Notes under the pieces: model-generated
Told to the model about the DNA's origin: nothing
Database searches by the model: none
The model's input: the letters and a program-made list of their open reading frames with translations, nothing else
Assembly (NCBI GenBank): GCA_003216715.1
Contig: QCIK01000011.1
Coordinates: 1 to 41,183, forward strand
Source: Prochlorococcus sp. AG-402-L09
GTDB taxonomy: Bacteria; Cyanobacteriota; Cyanobacteriia; PCC-6307; Cyanobiaceae
DNA: 41,183 nucleotides
Reading direction: 5' to 3'
Program-made: the position numbers and the translations under genes
Part shown: in pieces, positions 29,948 through 37,210 of the stretch
How the letters are laid out: every line of letters starts with the position of its first letter
How positions within the stretch are numbered: position 1 is the first letter of the stretch

Positions 29948-30064
29948 TCTATCTTCGCTCTATTCTTCTAACTTACGTCTAAACGCGAATTGTGCTTGTA
30001 GCCAATTGGTATGCTTGGGCTGCTATGAGCTTTTATTCAACGTATAGTAAGCTAGTCATAGCAA
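29948..30064 (+). repeat. Attachment-like site D, left motifs plus core
   Basis: Left motif pair TCTAACTTACGTCTAAA is at 29967-29983, then after 22 nt the arm TTGGTATGCTT (30006-30016). The core is slightly altered, GAGCTTTTATTCAACGT (30027-30043), one G shorter at its start. The right arm AGTCATAGCAA (30054-30064) is 37 nt from the left arm and pairs with it at 8 of 11 positions. No TCTAAC/GTTAGA motif follows at the +23 position, so this is a right-junction type site. Confidence 0.62.
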
Positions 30065-30090
30065 GCTGTTTTACTATTATCAATAGAGTT

Positions 30091-30894
30091 TTATTGAGCT
30101 ATTTTTTCTTCCCAAGGAGCTGTTCTATATTTTTTTAAAAGGGTCTCTATAAGATTCCATGAGGATTTCTCGTAATCTTTCAAAAAGTCATTGAAAGTTT
30201 GTGCAGCAGAATTATCAGCTCCGTCAGAAATAACACGCACTATTAGCCAAGGCACTCTTTCCTGATACGCAACTTGTGCAACAGCTGCTCCTTCCATCTC
30301 AACAGCACATAAGCCTGGTAGCTCTCTAGAAAGATTATCGATTAAAGATTTCTCTGCTACGAATCGATCTCCTGTAGCTATTAAACCAGTTTCTACTTTC
30401 CCAAAATGTTTGCATTCATTTTTGGAAATTGAATCTTTAATTGCAGAGCTGGCCCATTTGACCCATTTATTTATTGAAGAGATTCTCTCTTGCTTAAGAG
30501 CTGGAATGACATATCTCTGAAAAAGAGGTCTTGCATCCATATCATGTTGAACCAATTCAGTTGGGATAACAATGTCCCATTGATCGAGTGTTGAATTGGC
30601 TGCTCCTGCGACTCCAGTAAATAAAATAATATCTATACTTTTTTCCTTAAAGAGTGTTCCTAGAAGTCTTGTCGCCGCTCTGGCAGCACTAACTTTGCCC
30701 CACCCACTCCAAGCAACAGAGATATATAGAGAAGGAGAATTTGCTCCAGGTTCATACCATTCTCCAGAAATAATTCTAAGATCTCCCCAATGAGTCTCAA
30801 TTGGATTTTGCAAATTTTCTAAAGTTGCGCCTATTTCCTCAGGCATGGCACATAGCAGTCCAATGTGCGAAGGCTTAAAGAGTGGTTTGTTCAA
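30091..30894 (-). CDS. mtnN: 5'-methylthioadenosine/S-adenosylhomocysteine nucleosidase
   Basis: This enzyme splits MTA and SAH, recycling adenine and methylthioribose or ribosylhomocysteine. The fold motifs are GLLCAMPEEIGATLENL at the start, ILFTGVAGAAN, ATGDRFVA, the catalytic-site stretch GLCAVEMEGAAVAQVAY and the acid in VRVISDGADNSA. The 267 residues exceed the usual ~230 because of an N-terminal extension and an insert near SINKWVKWASSAIKD. The frame begins at TTG 30894. It may be a resident gene caught between element scars rather than cargo. Confidence 0.88.
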   Translation of the reverse strand: MNKPLFKPSHIGLLCAMPEEIGATLENLQNPIETHWGDLRIISGEWYEPGANSPSLYISVAWSGWGKVSAARAATRLLGTLFKEKSIDIILFTGVAGAANSTLDQWDIVIPTELVQHDMDARPLFQRYVIPALKQERISSINKWVKWASSAIKDSISKNECKHFGKVETGLIATGDRFVAEKSLIDNLSRELPGLCAVEMEGAAVAQVAYQERVPWLIVRVISDGADNSAAQTFNDFLKDYEKSSWNLIETLLKKYRTAPWEEKIAQ

Positions 30895-31039
30895 TATTTT
30901 AAGTACCAGATTGTTCTAATAATTAAGAGTTTTAATCTAACCAAGATTTTTTCTACTCACATTAAGGATTTTAATTTTTTTCTTAACTAGGGCAAATAAT
31001 AAGTATTTGTTGAGTAATAAGTCTGTTTAGCTTCTTAGG

Positions 31040-31099
31040 TTTGAACTGTTCTAACTTACTTCTAAAACTAAATTATCCCTCTAAATAGTTTGTAGGAAT
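31040..31099 (+). repeat. Half site H: left motifs of the attachment-like repeat
   Basis: TCTAACTTACTTCTAAA at 31050-31066 matches the left motif pair of sites C, D, E and G. At the expected distance, TTTGTAGGAAT (31089-31099) resembles the left arm TTGGTATGACT at 8 of 11 positions, but it overlaps the 3' end of a small gene and no core follows. Likely a decayed scar. Confidence 0.45.
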
Positions 31100-31272
31100 T
31101 TAATGATTGATAGAAGTGTGATTGTGATGACTCCATAGGTCCAAATATAACTACTATTTCGAGATGCTCTTGCCATCCATTCAGGAAGACCATTGTTCTC
31201 AATAATAAAGATATATAGGAATCCAAAGATTGCTATTGGGATGAAAATAGTAAGGAAAAGATTCATTCGCAA
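31081..31272 (-). CDS. Small two-helix membrane protein
   Basis: A 63-residue protein with two hydrophobic helices (FLTIFIPIAIFGFLYIFII and YGVITITLLSIIKFL) joined by a basic loop (PEWMARASRNSS). It overlaps the end of the upstream TPR gene by 10 nt, so it is probably made by translational coupling. No family recognised. Its last codons lie in repeat half site H. Confidence 0.6.
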   Translation of the reverse strand: MRMNLFLTIFIPIAIFGFLYIFIIENNGLPEWMARASRNSSYIWTYGVITITLLSIIKFLQTI

Positions 31273-31880
31273 TTTTCATGCAGTAGCTTCTCTGCTTCTT
31301 CATCTCCTAAATCTACTGCTTTTCTCCAGTCTTCGCGTGCACCATTCATATCTCCAATTTCTTTTTTTACATTGGCACGATTAAAAAACGCATCTGAGTC
31401 CTTTGGGTTGATTTTTATGACTTGTGAATAGTCGTCAATTGCACCAGCAAAATCTCCCATCTTGAATTTTGCACTACTTCTATTGAAATATCCATCTGCA
31501 TATAAAGGGTCAAAATCTAATGCTTTGTTTTGATCAGAGATTGCTCCTTCAAAATCTCCTAAATTACGTTTTGCATTGCCTCTCATTGAGTAGACAAGGC
31601 AAATCTCAGTAGGTGAAAGTTCTAACGCTTTATTGTAGTCAAGTATTGCTCCTTCATAGTTAGCAACTTCAAATTTATCTTGGGCTTTATTAAAAAAATA
31701 TTCATAATCTTTTAATTTCTTATTTGGATCATCTTCATCTCTTAAAGCAATCATCAACCCCGCTCCAACAACTAAAGCGGTGGAACCCACAACAAAATCC
31801 TTATTCACTTTCAGAAGAGATAAGCCAGCAGCAGTTGCAGTACCTACTCCCAAAGCAATAGTAGTATTAAGGAGTTTCAT
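31263..31880 (-). CDS. TPR-repeat membrane protein
   Basis: The 205-residue protein has two N-terminal hydrophobic segments (about 5-22 and 30-46), then three to four TPR units of the DYxxALxLxP type: GAILDYNKALELSP, GAISDQNKALDFDP, GAIDDYSQVIKINP and the degraded GAREDWRKAVDLG. TPRs form a protein-binding scaffold on one face of the membrane. Its ATG overlaps the stop of the broken nuclease gene (ATGA), and it overlaps the following small membrane gene, so the three form one coupled set. Confidence 0.85.
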   Translation of the reverse strand: MKLLNTTIALGVGTATAAGLSLLKVNKDFVVGSTALVVGAGLMIALRDEDDPNKKLKDYEYFFNKAQDKFEVANYEGAILDYNKALELSPTEICLVYSMRGNAKRNLGDFEGAISDQNKALDFDPLYADGYFNRSSAKFKMGDFAGAIDDYSQVIKINPKDSDAFFNRANVKKEIGDMNGAREDWRKAVDLGDEEAEKLLHENCE

Positions 31881-32427
31881 ATTTTATTCTTGCTCCACTC
31901 ACGTTTACTTGAATACCTTTCATAGGTGAGAGCAAAACTTTTTTCAACTAGTTGTTCTTGAAAATTTATAGGTCCTATGGATAATTCAACAATTCTTCTT
32001 CCTTCTCTATCTTCCCTGATGCGTCTAATGGCTACTTTTTAACAAGCAACTATATCATTGAGATAAAATTTGATGCTTTAGTTCTAATTGAATCAGCTCT
32101 TGTACTTCTCAATTTAGGAGTATCAAAATATGCAAGTCTGATTTTTTCTCCTTGTATTGTTCTAGATGTGCCGCCGTCGTAGCAGCTTTGAATAATTATG
32201 CTTGTTACCTCTTGATCATTTGGATAATTAATCAGTGTTTGGAAAAGCGCAATGATGGCTAATACAAAAACAATGAATAACGCTGTAAAAAATCCAATCA
32301 GTAGATTTCTAATAAATCGTTGTTCTGAGCTCAGTTTTTTGTTTGACATTTTATTTAGCTTTTCCGCTGTTTTAACTTCATTCTTTTGTTCTAACTTACC
32401 TCTAACCCTGTTTTTAGCTGTAATCAA
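31877..32427 (-). pseudogene. Staphylococcal-nuclease-like membrane-anchored protein, broken
   Basis: The 5' part reads a membrane anchor (IRNLLIGFFTALFIVFVLAII) followed by the nuclease start CYDGGTSRTIQGEKIRLAYFD, then stops after TKASNFI at about 32050. In another frame the family's second half continues: LNDIVAC, a TAA stop at 32039-32041, then VAIRRIREDREGRIVELSIG to a TGA at 31877-31879. So there is at least one frameshift near 32055-32065 and one stop, and DGDT has become DGGT. The likely original start is ATG at 32349; the longer frame from 32427 runs into repeat half site G. Its final stop overlaps the TPR gene start. Confidence 0.8.
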
Positions 32428-32440
32428 TCTCTATAATTTG
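32374..32440 (+). repeat. Half site G: left motifs of the attachment-like repeat
   Basis: TCTAACTTACCTCTAAC (32390-32406) is followed by TTTTTAGCTGTAATCAAT, which matches the spacer before the left arm of sites C and F. Arm and core are lost. It overlaps the extended 5' end of the broken nuclease frame on the other strand. Confidence 0.5.
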
Positions 32441-32640
32441 TTTGCCATAATTCTTTTCTGAACAACTAGGATTTTGTTCATACCAATAGTTTTGGAACAC
32501 AATATAGATTGTTTTATATTGAAAGCACGTTTTTTGGCGAATTTCTTAATTGATAGATGATAGATAATGATTTCTTTCTTGCCAGAAGGAATTGTTTTTA
32601 AAGAGGAAATATATATATACTAGAAAAAATATAAAAAAAG

Positions 32641-33210
32641 ATGAAGGGTGAAGACAAGTCTCAGCTAAACATTAAGATTGATCCGCAACTCCTTCTTACA
32701 TTGAAGGCTAAGGCAATTAAGAGTGGAAAAACACTGACAGCGTTTGTTACTGAGCTGTTAGAACAAGGTTCTATTCAAGTCAACAATGAAATTGATAGCC
32801 TCGAACAGAGACTCTTAAGAATAGAAAAACTACTTAATATAAAAAAAGATTTACCGTCAGTTAAAGAAAAAGATTTAAAGCAAATTAATAGTATTTTTTC
32901 TAATAATGGAGCTAAGAAATATGGTGAGGTTGCTAAAGAATTGTTTGATTTACATCGAAAAAAAAAGAAACTTTCAATGAAGGATGCCTTTGCAGAACTA
33001 TCTATTTGTCTTGCTAATTACGAGAGTCAGCCTGAACTGGTTTTTGAAATCCTCTCGGGAAAGCATGAATTAACAGGTTTAGAAATGACAGATGCATATA
33101 GGAATGGATCTTGTGGAATGAGAAGTGCTTTATCAGAGTGGACCAAAAGTTCTTTAGAACCATTAAATGACGCTTTTCTAAAGGCGGTGGATGCTAAAAA
33201 TCTTGTGTGA
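32641..33210 (+). CDS. Ribbon-helix-helix-like protein, paralogue of the one at 37211
   Basis: The 189-residue protein begins with a ribbon-helix-helix-like segment: strand QLNIKID, helix LLLTLKAKAIKSG, turn and helix TLTAFVTELLEQG. A short coiled coil follows (SLEQRLLRIEKLL), then a helical middle and a C-terminal module ELTGLEMTDAYRNGSCGMRSALSEWT. The whole layout, including the Cys-x-x-R-x-x-L-x-x-W-T end, is repeated in the gene at 37211-37804, so this is a real family. A DNA-binding role is inferred from the N-terminus only. It lies between half site G and site E. Confidence 0.75.
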   Translation: MKGEDKSQLNIKIDPQLLLTLKAKAIKSGKTLTAFVTELLEQGSIQVNNEIDSLEQRLLRIEKLLNIKKDLPSVKEKDLKQINSIFSNNGAKKYGEVAKELFDLHRKKKKLSMKDAFAELSICLANYESQPELVFEILSGKHELTGLEMTDAYRNGSCGMRSALSEWTKSSLEPLNDAFLKAVDAKNLV

Positions 33211-33257
33211 TTACAGATAATCGAACTACTGCAAATTTCTCTTCCCGCTTGAGCTAA

Positions 33258-33350
33258 TCAAACTTCGTTCTCCTCTACTAACTTACTTCTAACTCGGTTT
33301 CGCTTGTAGTGGTTTGGTAGAACTGCGCTCTAAGAAGTTTTTATTCACTC
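33258..33350 (+). repeat. Attachment-like site E, left motifs plus partial core
   Basis: ACTAACTTACTTCTAAC (33277-33293) is followed by GCTTGTAGTGG and the arm TTGGTAGAACT (33314-33324), then 9 nt before a core that starts GAAGTTTTTATTCAC (33334-33348). After that the sequence departs into a terminator hairpin and the right arm is gone. Confidence 0.55.
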
Positions 33351-33353
33351 AAT

Positions 33354-33378
33354 AAAAAAGCTGCAAGTAATTTGCAGC
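33354..33378 (-). terminator. Rho-independent terminator on the minus strand
   Basis: On the minus strand the stem GCTGCAA / TTGCAGC with a 5-nt loop is followed directly by six T. It would end transcription of the 45-residue gene at 33441-33578. It abuts the partial core of site E. Confidence 0.7.
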
Positions 33379-33410
33379 TCAGTTAACTAATTTTGATCTA
33401 TTAGAATTTG

Positions 33411-33439
33411 GATAAAATTTAAGGGTTTTAAATTTTATC
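33411..33439. terminator. Strong AT-rich hairpin after the small membrane gene
   Basis: GATAAAATTTAA and its perfect 12-bp complement flank a 5-nt loop. It begins 1 nt beyond the stop codon of the small minus-strand gene. It may stabilise that mRNA's 3' end or act with the GC-containing terminator further on. Confidence 0.5.
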
Positions 33440-33440
33440 T

Positions 33441-33578
33441 TTATCCAAATAAAGCTGAAGCTATACCAGCAACAGCAATTACTATTCCACCCCATTTAAT
33501 AACAGGCTGATCCTTGTCATAGGTATTTGAAACAAGAATTGCAGCGAGAAGGATTTCTACAAGGTTCTCATTGATCAT
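33441..33578 (-). CDS. Small single-helix membrane protein
   Basis: A 45-residue protein: MINENLVEILLAAILVSNTY, then DKDQPVIKWG and a hydrophobic glycine/alanine-rich end (GIVIAVAGIASALFG). Two hydrophobic stretches suggest a short hairpin or single span. I do not recognise it. A hairpin and a T-tailed terminator follow its stop, which supports it being a real transcript. It lies between repeat sites E and F. Confidence 0.5.
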   Translation of the reverse strand: MINENLVEILLAAILVSNTYDKDQPVIKWGGIVIAVAGIASALFG

Positions 33579-34342
33579 GGGTCGAAGCCATTGTTGTAGT
33601 TGTTGATACTTTTTCTAGCTGATCTTTCTTTGATGGGCAACAAATATTAAGTACTTATTTGAATAATTCTCCAAGGCTATAAAAAAATATCAATTAACGT
33701 TCTCTTGTTCAGATTGAGCACTTGAGTGGGACACCATCAGTCTAAAAAAGCATCTAACTTTATTGTTGCAATGGTTTAATTCTTAAATTTCGCTGTAATC
33801 AATTGATATGAGTGGATTTGCTGGAGTTTTTATTCAATATTCAAAAATTTTCATATTTACTATTCTCATGGCTCTCATGATGACTACTTTGTCTTTCTTC
33901 TAACTTCTGTATGAATTTTACTGAGCTACTAAGGAAATCAATACATCTCTTCTCTAGATGTTTTAAATCTATGACTAAGTAAACTTTGTAAAACTAATTT
34001 TTGTCTGAATTGTTTTTCAGCTTGAAAAAATGTTTCTGAATATAGTTTCTTGATATTAAAAAAACAAATCATAAATTGAAAATTACATGATTGCATAAAT
34101 CATTTGTATAAGGAGATTTACTATCATGAAACTCCTTCAGGTTTTTCTTTTCAGAATAGAACTAATCCACTAGCCTGTTCTTCGATCACTTTGCGGTTAT
34201 TTTTTGACTTAGCTCTAATCTAAATTTTATCTTTTTATAATATAGACTTATGATTAGCTAGTTTATATTTGACATTGAGCATAGTACTAGAGTGTATATT
34301 TGGTAGAGACTTTAAACCGTTTTATTAACCTTTGTTAGAACT
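33579..34342. other. 764-nt intergenic stretch with degenerate site F
   Basis: Apart from site F it holds a 15-codon frame (34126-34173, starting MKLLQV) preceded by a good ribosome site AAGGAG (34110-34115), and a TTGACA (34269-34274) with a TATATT (34295-34300) upstream of the TPR gene. The 20-nt spacer of that promoter pair is long. No RNA gene is evident. Confidence 0.5.
33753..33860 (+). repeat. Attachment-like site F, most degenerate copy
   Basis: TCTAACTTTATTG at 33753 and TCGCTGTAATCAA precede the arm TTGATATGAGT (33803-33813) and the core GGAGTTTTTATTCAA (33823-33837). About 37 nt from the arm is TCATA (33851-33855), a remnant of the right arm. It is the last copy seen and may mark the far end of the repeat-bearing island. 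Confidence 0.5.
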
Positions 34343-35134
34343 ATGCATATCAAAAAAGATAGGAATATTGCTAATAATACTAAATTGGAAAAAGTAATAA
34401 TATTTCCTATACCCTTTGGTTTAGGAGAGATCGACAAGAGCAATGATTTAACCACTGCGATAAATTCTAAACCTTCTAAAGAAGAAATAATTACTAAAGC
34501 ATTTAAATATCATTCTCATGGAAATATTTCAGAAGCAGCTAAGTATTATAAATATTTTGTTGATCAAGGTTTGATAGATCACAGAGTTTATTCTAATTAT
34601 GGAGTAATTTTGAAGCAAATGGGAAAATATAAAGATGCAGAAAAATTTCAGCGAAAAGCTATTCAAATTAAATCTGATTTTGCTGAGGCTTATTCAAATT
34701 TAGGAATAATATTAATAGATCTTTCTAATTTACCTGAAGCAGAGATGTCAATACGTAAAGCAATTGAATTGAAACCTAATTACCCAGAGGCTCATTACAA
34801 TCTAGGAACAATTTTATTTAGAGTTGGTAATTTAATTGAAGCAGAGATATCAATACGTAAAGCAATTAAATTGAAACCTGATTACCCAGAAGCACACAAT
34901 AATCTTGGAACTATATTAAAAGATCTAGGTAAAATTAAAGAAGCAAATCTATCGATACGAAATGCAATCAAACTTAAACCTGATTATATAGATGCTCATT
35001 TAAATCTGGGCATTATGTTACGGGAGTCCGGAAATTTTAAAGAAGCTTTGATATGTTCTCAAAGAATTATTGAGATTAAGCCTTGGTCTATCAATGGATC
35101 ATATACTTTTAATTATAAGATGAAAGTGAATTAA
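34343..35134 (+). CDS. TPR-repeat protein
   Basis: The 263-residue protein has about 55 unstructured N-terminal residues, then five TPR units of the type found in O-GlcNAc-transferase-like proteins: the three central units share AEMSIRKAIELKPNYPEAHYN-like sequence with only small changes, showing recent internal duplication (about 34735-34960). It has no catalytic domain. Such proteins bind partners or are cut-down members of sulfotransferase/glycosyltransferase fusions. It stands alone after site F; the gene on the far side faces it. Confidence 0.85.
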   Translation: MHIKKDRNIANNTKLEKVIIFPIPFGLGEIDKSNDLTTAINSKPSKEEIITKAFKYHSHGNISEAAKYYKYFVDQGLIDHRVYSNYGVILKQMGKYKDAEKFQRKAIQIKSDFAEAYSNLGIILIDLSNLPEAEMSIRKAIELKPNYPEAHYNLGTILFRVGNLIEAEISIRKAIKLKPDYPEAHNNLGTILKDLGKIKEANLSIRNAIKLKPDYIDAHLNLGIMLRESGNFKEALICSQRIIEIKPWSINGSYTFNYKMKVN

Positions 35135-35195
35135 TATCATAATCTAATAGTTTACGAAATTCAAATGAAATATCATTATTATTATCTTTAGAATC

Positions 35196-36113
35196 TTATT
35201 GTTTTAAAATATTTTTTCTAGTTGAAATATTTAATTCAATTATTCTTAAGAATAAGTCTGTTCTAATATTAATATCATCTATTCTTTTAATTAACTCATT
35301 AAAATAATTGACTGGTAATTGCTGATTGTTAGTATCAGCAATAGGCAATCCTTCTATGCTTATCTTATTCCCAGATCTTTCTATTTTTATAGAGTCATCA
35401 GTAATATCATTCCCTTTACAAAAAATATTAATCCCTTTCTCTTTGATATTTATATTAAAAGGTATCGAAAAAACTATCGTTTCTTTACAGAAAAAACCAT
35501 AAGTAAAAAAACGACTTAATGAACTTTTAGGACTATAATTATGAGTTACTTCAGTATTTAATGGAGGATAATTAGGAGTGCTGATTCCGCCTTGACGCAC
35601 TATGAAAGGCAAAGATATAACCTCATGATTTACAAGTTCCAATACGGGGCAAATCATTGAACATTTTCTAAATTTAAATGCTCTTGCATTAAGAAATTGA
35701 TTTAAAATCACATCATTCCATTTGCCCTCATGTCTTTTCTTTATATCTACAATCGAATGTTGTTTTAATAGTCTCTTTAACTCTGGATTAAAGAGACTTA
35801 AACCTTTTTCGAAAAATTCTGTAGCTTCTCTTCCTCCTTCTCCCCATGAGAAATTATCTTGGTAATAGCTAAAAAAACTCTTTACATCTTGACTATATTT
35901 TTTATCTTCCATGATTCTTAGATTGTTATCATCTAAATAGATATCATCTTTATTTACCATAAGAGTGTAGGGAGTATAAATTTTTGATTTCTTTTGAGAA
36001 TCAACAGGAAAGATGCCTCGTCCATTTGCGCCTTCCTTTTGGCACACATTATCTGCTATTCCTCCAATCTTACGAAACTCAGCAATTAGATTATGCCACT
36101 TTTTAGCCATCAA
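35196..36113 (-). CDS. SET-domain-like protein (putative protein-lysine methyltransferase)
   Basis: The 305-residue protein opens with NVCQKEGANGRGIFPVD, the GRG-hF start of SET domains, has FLNARAFKFRK and PVLELVNHE (compare D-x-x-N-H-S) in the middle, and EVTHNYSPKSSLSRFFTYGF later, which lines up with the G-E-E-V-x-x-x-Y-G-x-x-S-N motif and YGF of the Rubisco-LSMT group. The GEE is only partly kept, so activity is unsure. A helical C-terminal region follows. The product could methylate a protein lysine; no target is suggested by neighbours. Confidence 0.6.
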   Translation of the reverse strand: MMAKKWHNLIAEFRKIGGIADNVCQKEGANGRGIFPVDSQKKSKIYTPYTLMVNKDDIYLDDNNLRIMEDKKYSQDVKSFFSYYQDNFSWGEGGREATEFFEKGLSLFNPELKRLLKQHSIVDIKKRHEGKWNDVILNQFLNARAFKFRKCSMICPVLELVNHEVISLPFIVRQGGISTPNYPPLNTEVTHNYSPKSSLSRFFTYGFFCKETIVFSIPFNINIKEKGINIFCKGNDITDDSIKIERSGNKISIEGLPIADTNNQQLPVNYFNELIKRIDDINIRTDLFLRIIELNISTRKNILKQ

Positions 36114-36551
36114 TAAGATCTTAATCTATTCAAATCATTATATGTCTCATTCTCTATCTTAAACTCTAATGTTAATGTTATTGGGAGATTTATCTATTGG
36201 ATGAAGCTATCCTAGAACATAATAAATCAATCGAAAAGTTTCACTTGCTCTATTATATTGGAATAAAGTGATGAATTAGAAGAGTAAATTAACCATTATA
36301 ACTAATTAATAGTTATACTATTATCAATATGCAGGTATTATCTTATAGGTAATACAAAACGCTAAAAATTTAATTGTTTTGGGAACCCTTAATATAATAT
36401 TATTTCACTTTATTGGACAAGTTTTATTGAAGCTTACTCATACTTATATTCCCTAACTGATTGTACTAGAGTTTATCTAGATGAAGATAAAATAATAACT
36501 AAATCTAAGAATAGATAAAATATATACGACTAGAATTACGATTGGCTCGTG
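36114..36551. other. AT-rich intergenic DNA, no gene seen
   Basis: Very AT-rich with stops in all frames. No RNA gene, promoter pair or long repeat could be recognised. It separates the SET-like gene from the palindrome and transglutaminase remnant. Confidence 0.6.
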
Positions 36552-36579
36552 AACAATTAATCTGATCAGATTAATTGTT
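36552..36579. repeat. Perfect 28-bp palindrome
   Basis: AACAATTAATCTGA is followed at once by its exact complement, TCAGATTAATTGTT, then by TTATT. With no loop it could be a protein binding site or a cruciform-forming end of a lost element. It stands just before the transglutaminase remnant. Confidence 0.75.
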
Positions 36580-36587
36580 TTATTCAT

Positions 36588-37039
36588 TGGTTAGATGGGC
36601 ATTTGGATGAAGCATATCCATTGTCCCGTCTAGAGTCTTACTTGGTTTCAACAGCAAGAAGTGTTCAAGTAAGTACACCGATATGGCACAATCCATAGGT
36701 TGATATAAGAACTCTTAGCGAACGAGTTGGCTCTTGCAGGGATTTAGCAATATTGTTAATGGAAACTTGTAGATGTGTTGGTATACCAAGTCGTTTTGGT
36801 AGTGGATATCAATTCATGGATGAACCTCCTGAGAAATATGAACTTCATGCATGGACAGAAGTTTTCATACCTGGTTTTTGATGGAGAGGTTTTGATCCTA
36901 GTGGTTGTGGACTTATTGACCAAAATCATTTTTCCTTGGCTTCATCTTCTAAGCCTGAACTAGTAGCACCAGTGAGGGGGTTCTTATTGGACCGTCTAAT
37001 TTGAAAAGTTAAATAGATTGGAAAATTGAAATTATTTGA
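36588..37039 (+). pseudogene. Decayed second copy of the transglutaminase-like gene
   Basis: From 36708 the frame reads RTLSERVGSCRDLAILLMET and on through GIPSRF, EPPEKYELHAWTEVF and FDPSGCG, nearly identical to residues 173-245 of the intact gene at 29009-29857, with the catalytic Cys and His kept. It carries TAG at 36696, TGA at 36879 in place of the Gly before WRGFDPSG, and a frame change near 36978 before the C-terminal end IDWKIEII. The part before 36708 is only loosely similar and about 15 codons shorter. No ATP-grasp or alpha-E remnant was seen upstream. Confidence 0.85.
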
Positions 37040-37210
37040 TTTAATAAATACTATCTAAACTATTATTGCTATAAATGCTAAGCTAAGCATGCTAGTAATA
37101 ATAGTTTAAGTAGTACTTTTGATTGTATTTTTAGTTTGAATTAGGGTTGCTTTGATCTTGATAATATTGAAGAATTGATTATAGTTAATATAGTCATATT
37201 TTTTATATGA

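Noticed and set aside
33340-33380. Hairpin after site E as the right arm of the repeat
   Set aside because: Its stem (GCTGCAA) does not match AGTCAT-type arms and it has the T tract of a minus-strand terminator.
23381-33860. Dispersed repeats as a CRISPR array
   Set aside because: Copies are kilobases apart, degenerate and derived from the ychF 3' end; no regular spacers or cas genes.
36775-36963. 62-codon plus-strand open frame
   Set aside because: It is an out-of-frame reading of the transglutaminase remnant; the homologous frame is the other one.
23381-37210. tRNA or other structural RNA genes as the integration target of the island
   Set aside because: I found no cloverleaf or TTCGAAT-type T-loop in the island; the repeats match a protein gene end instead.
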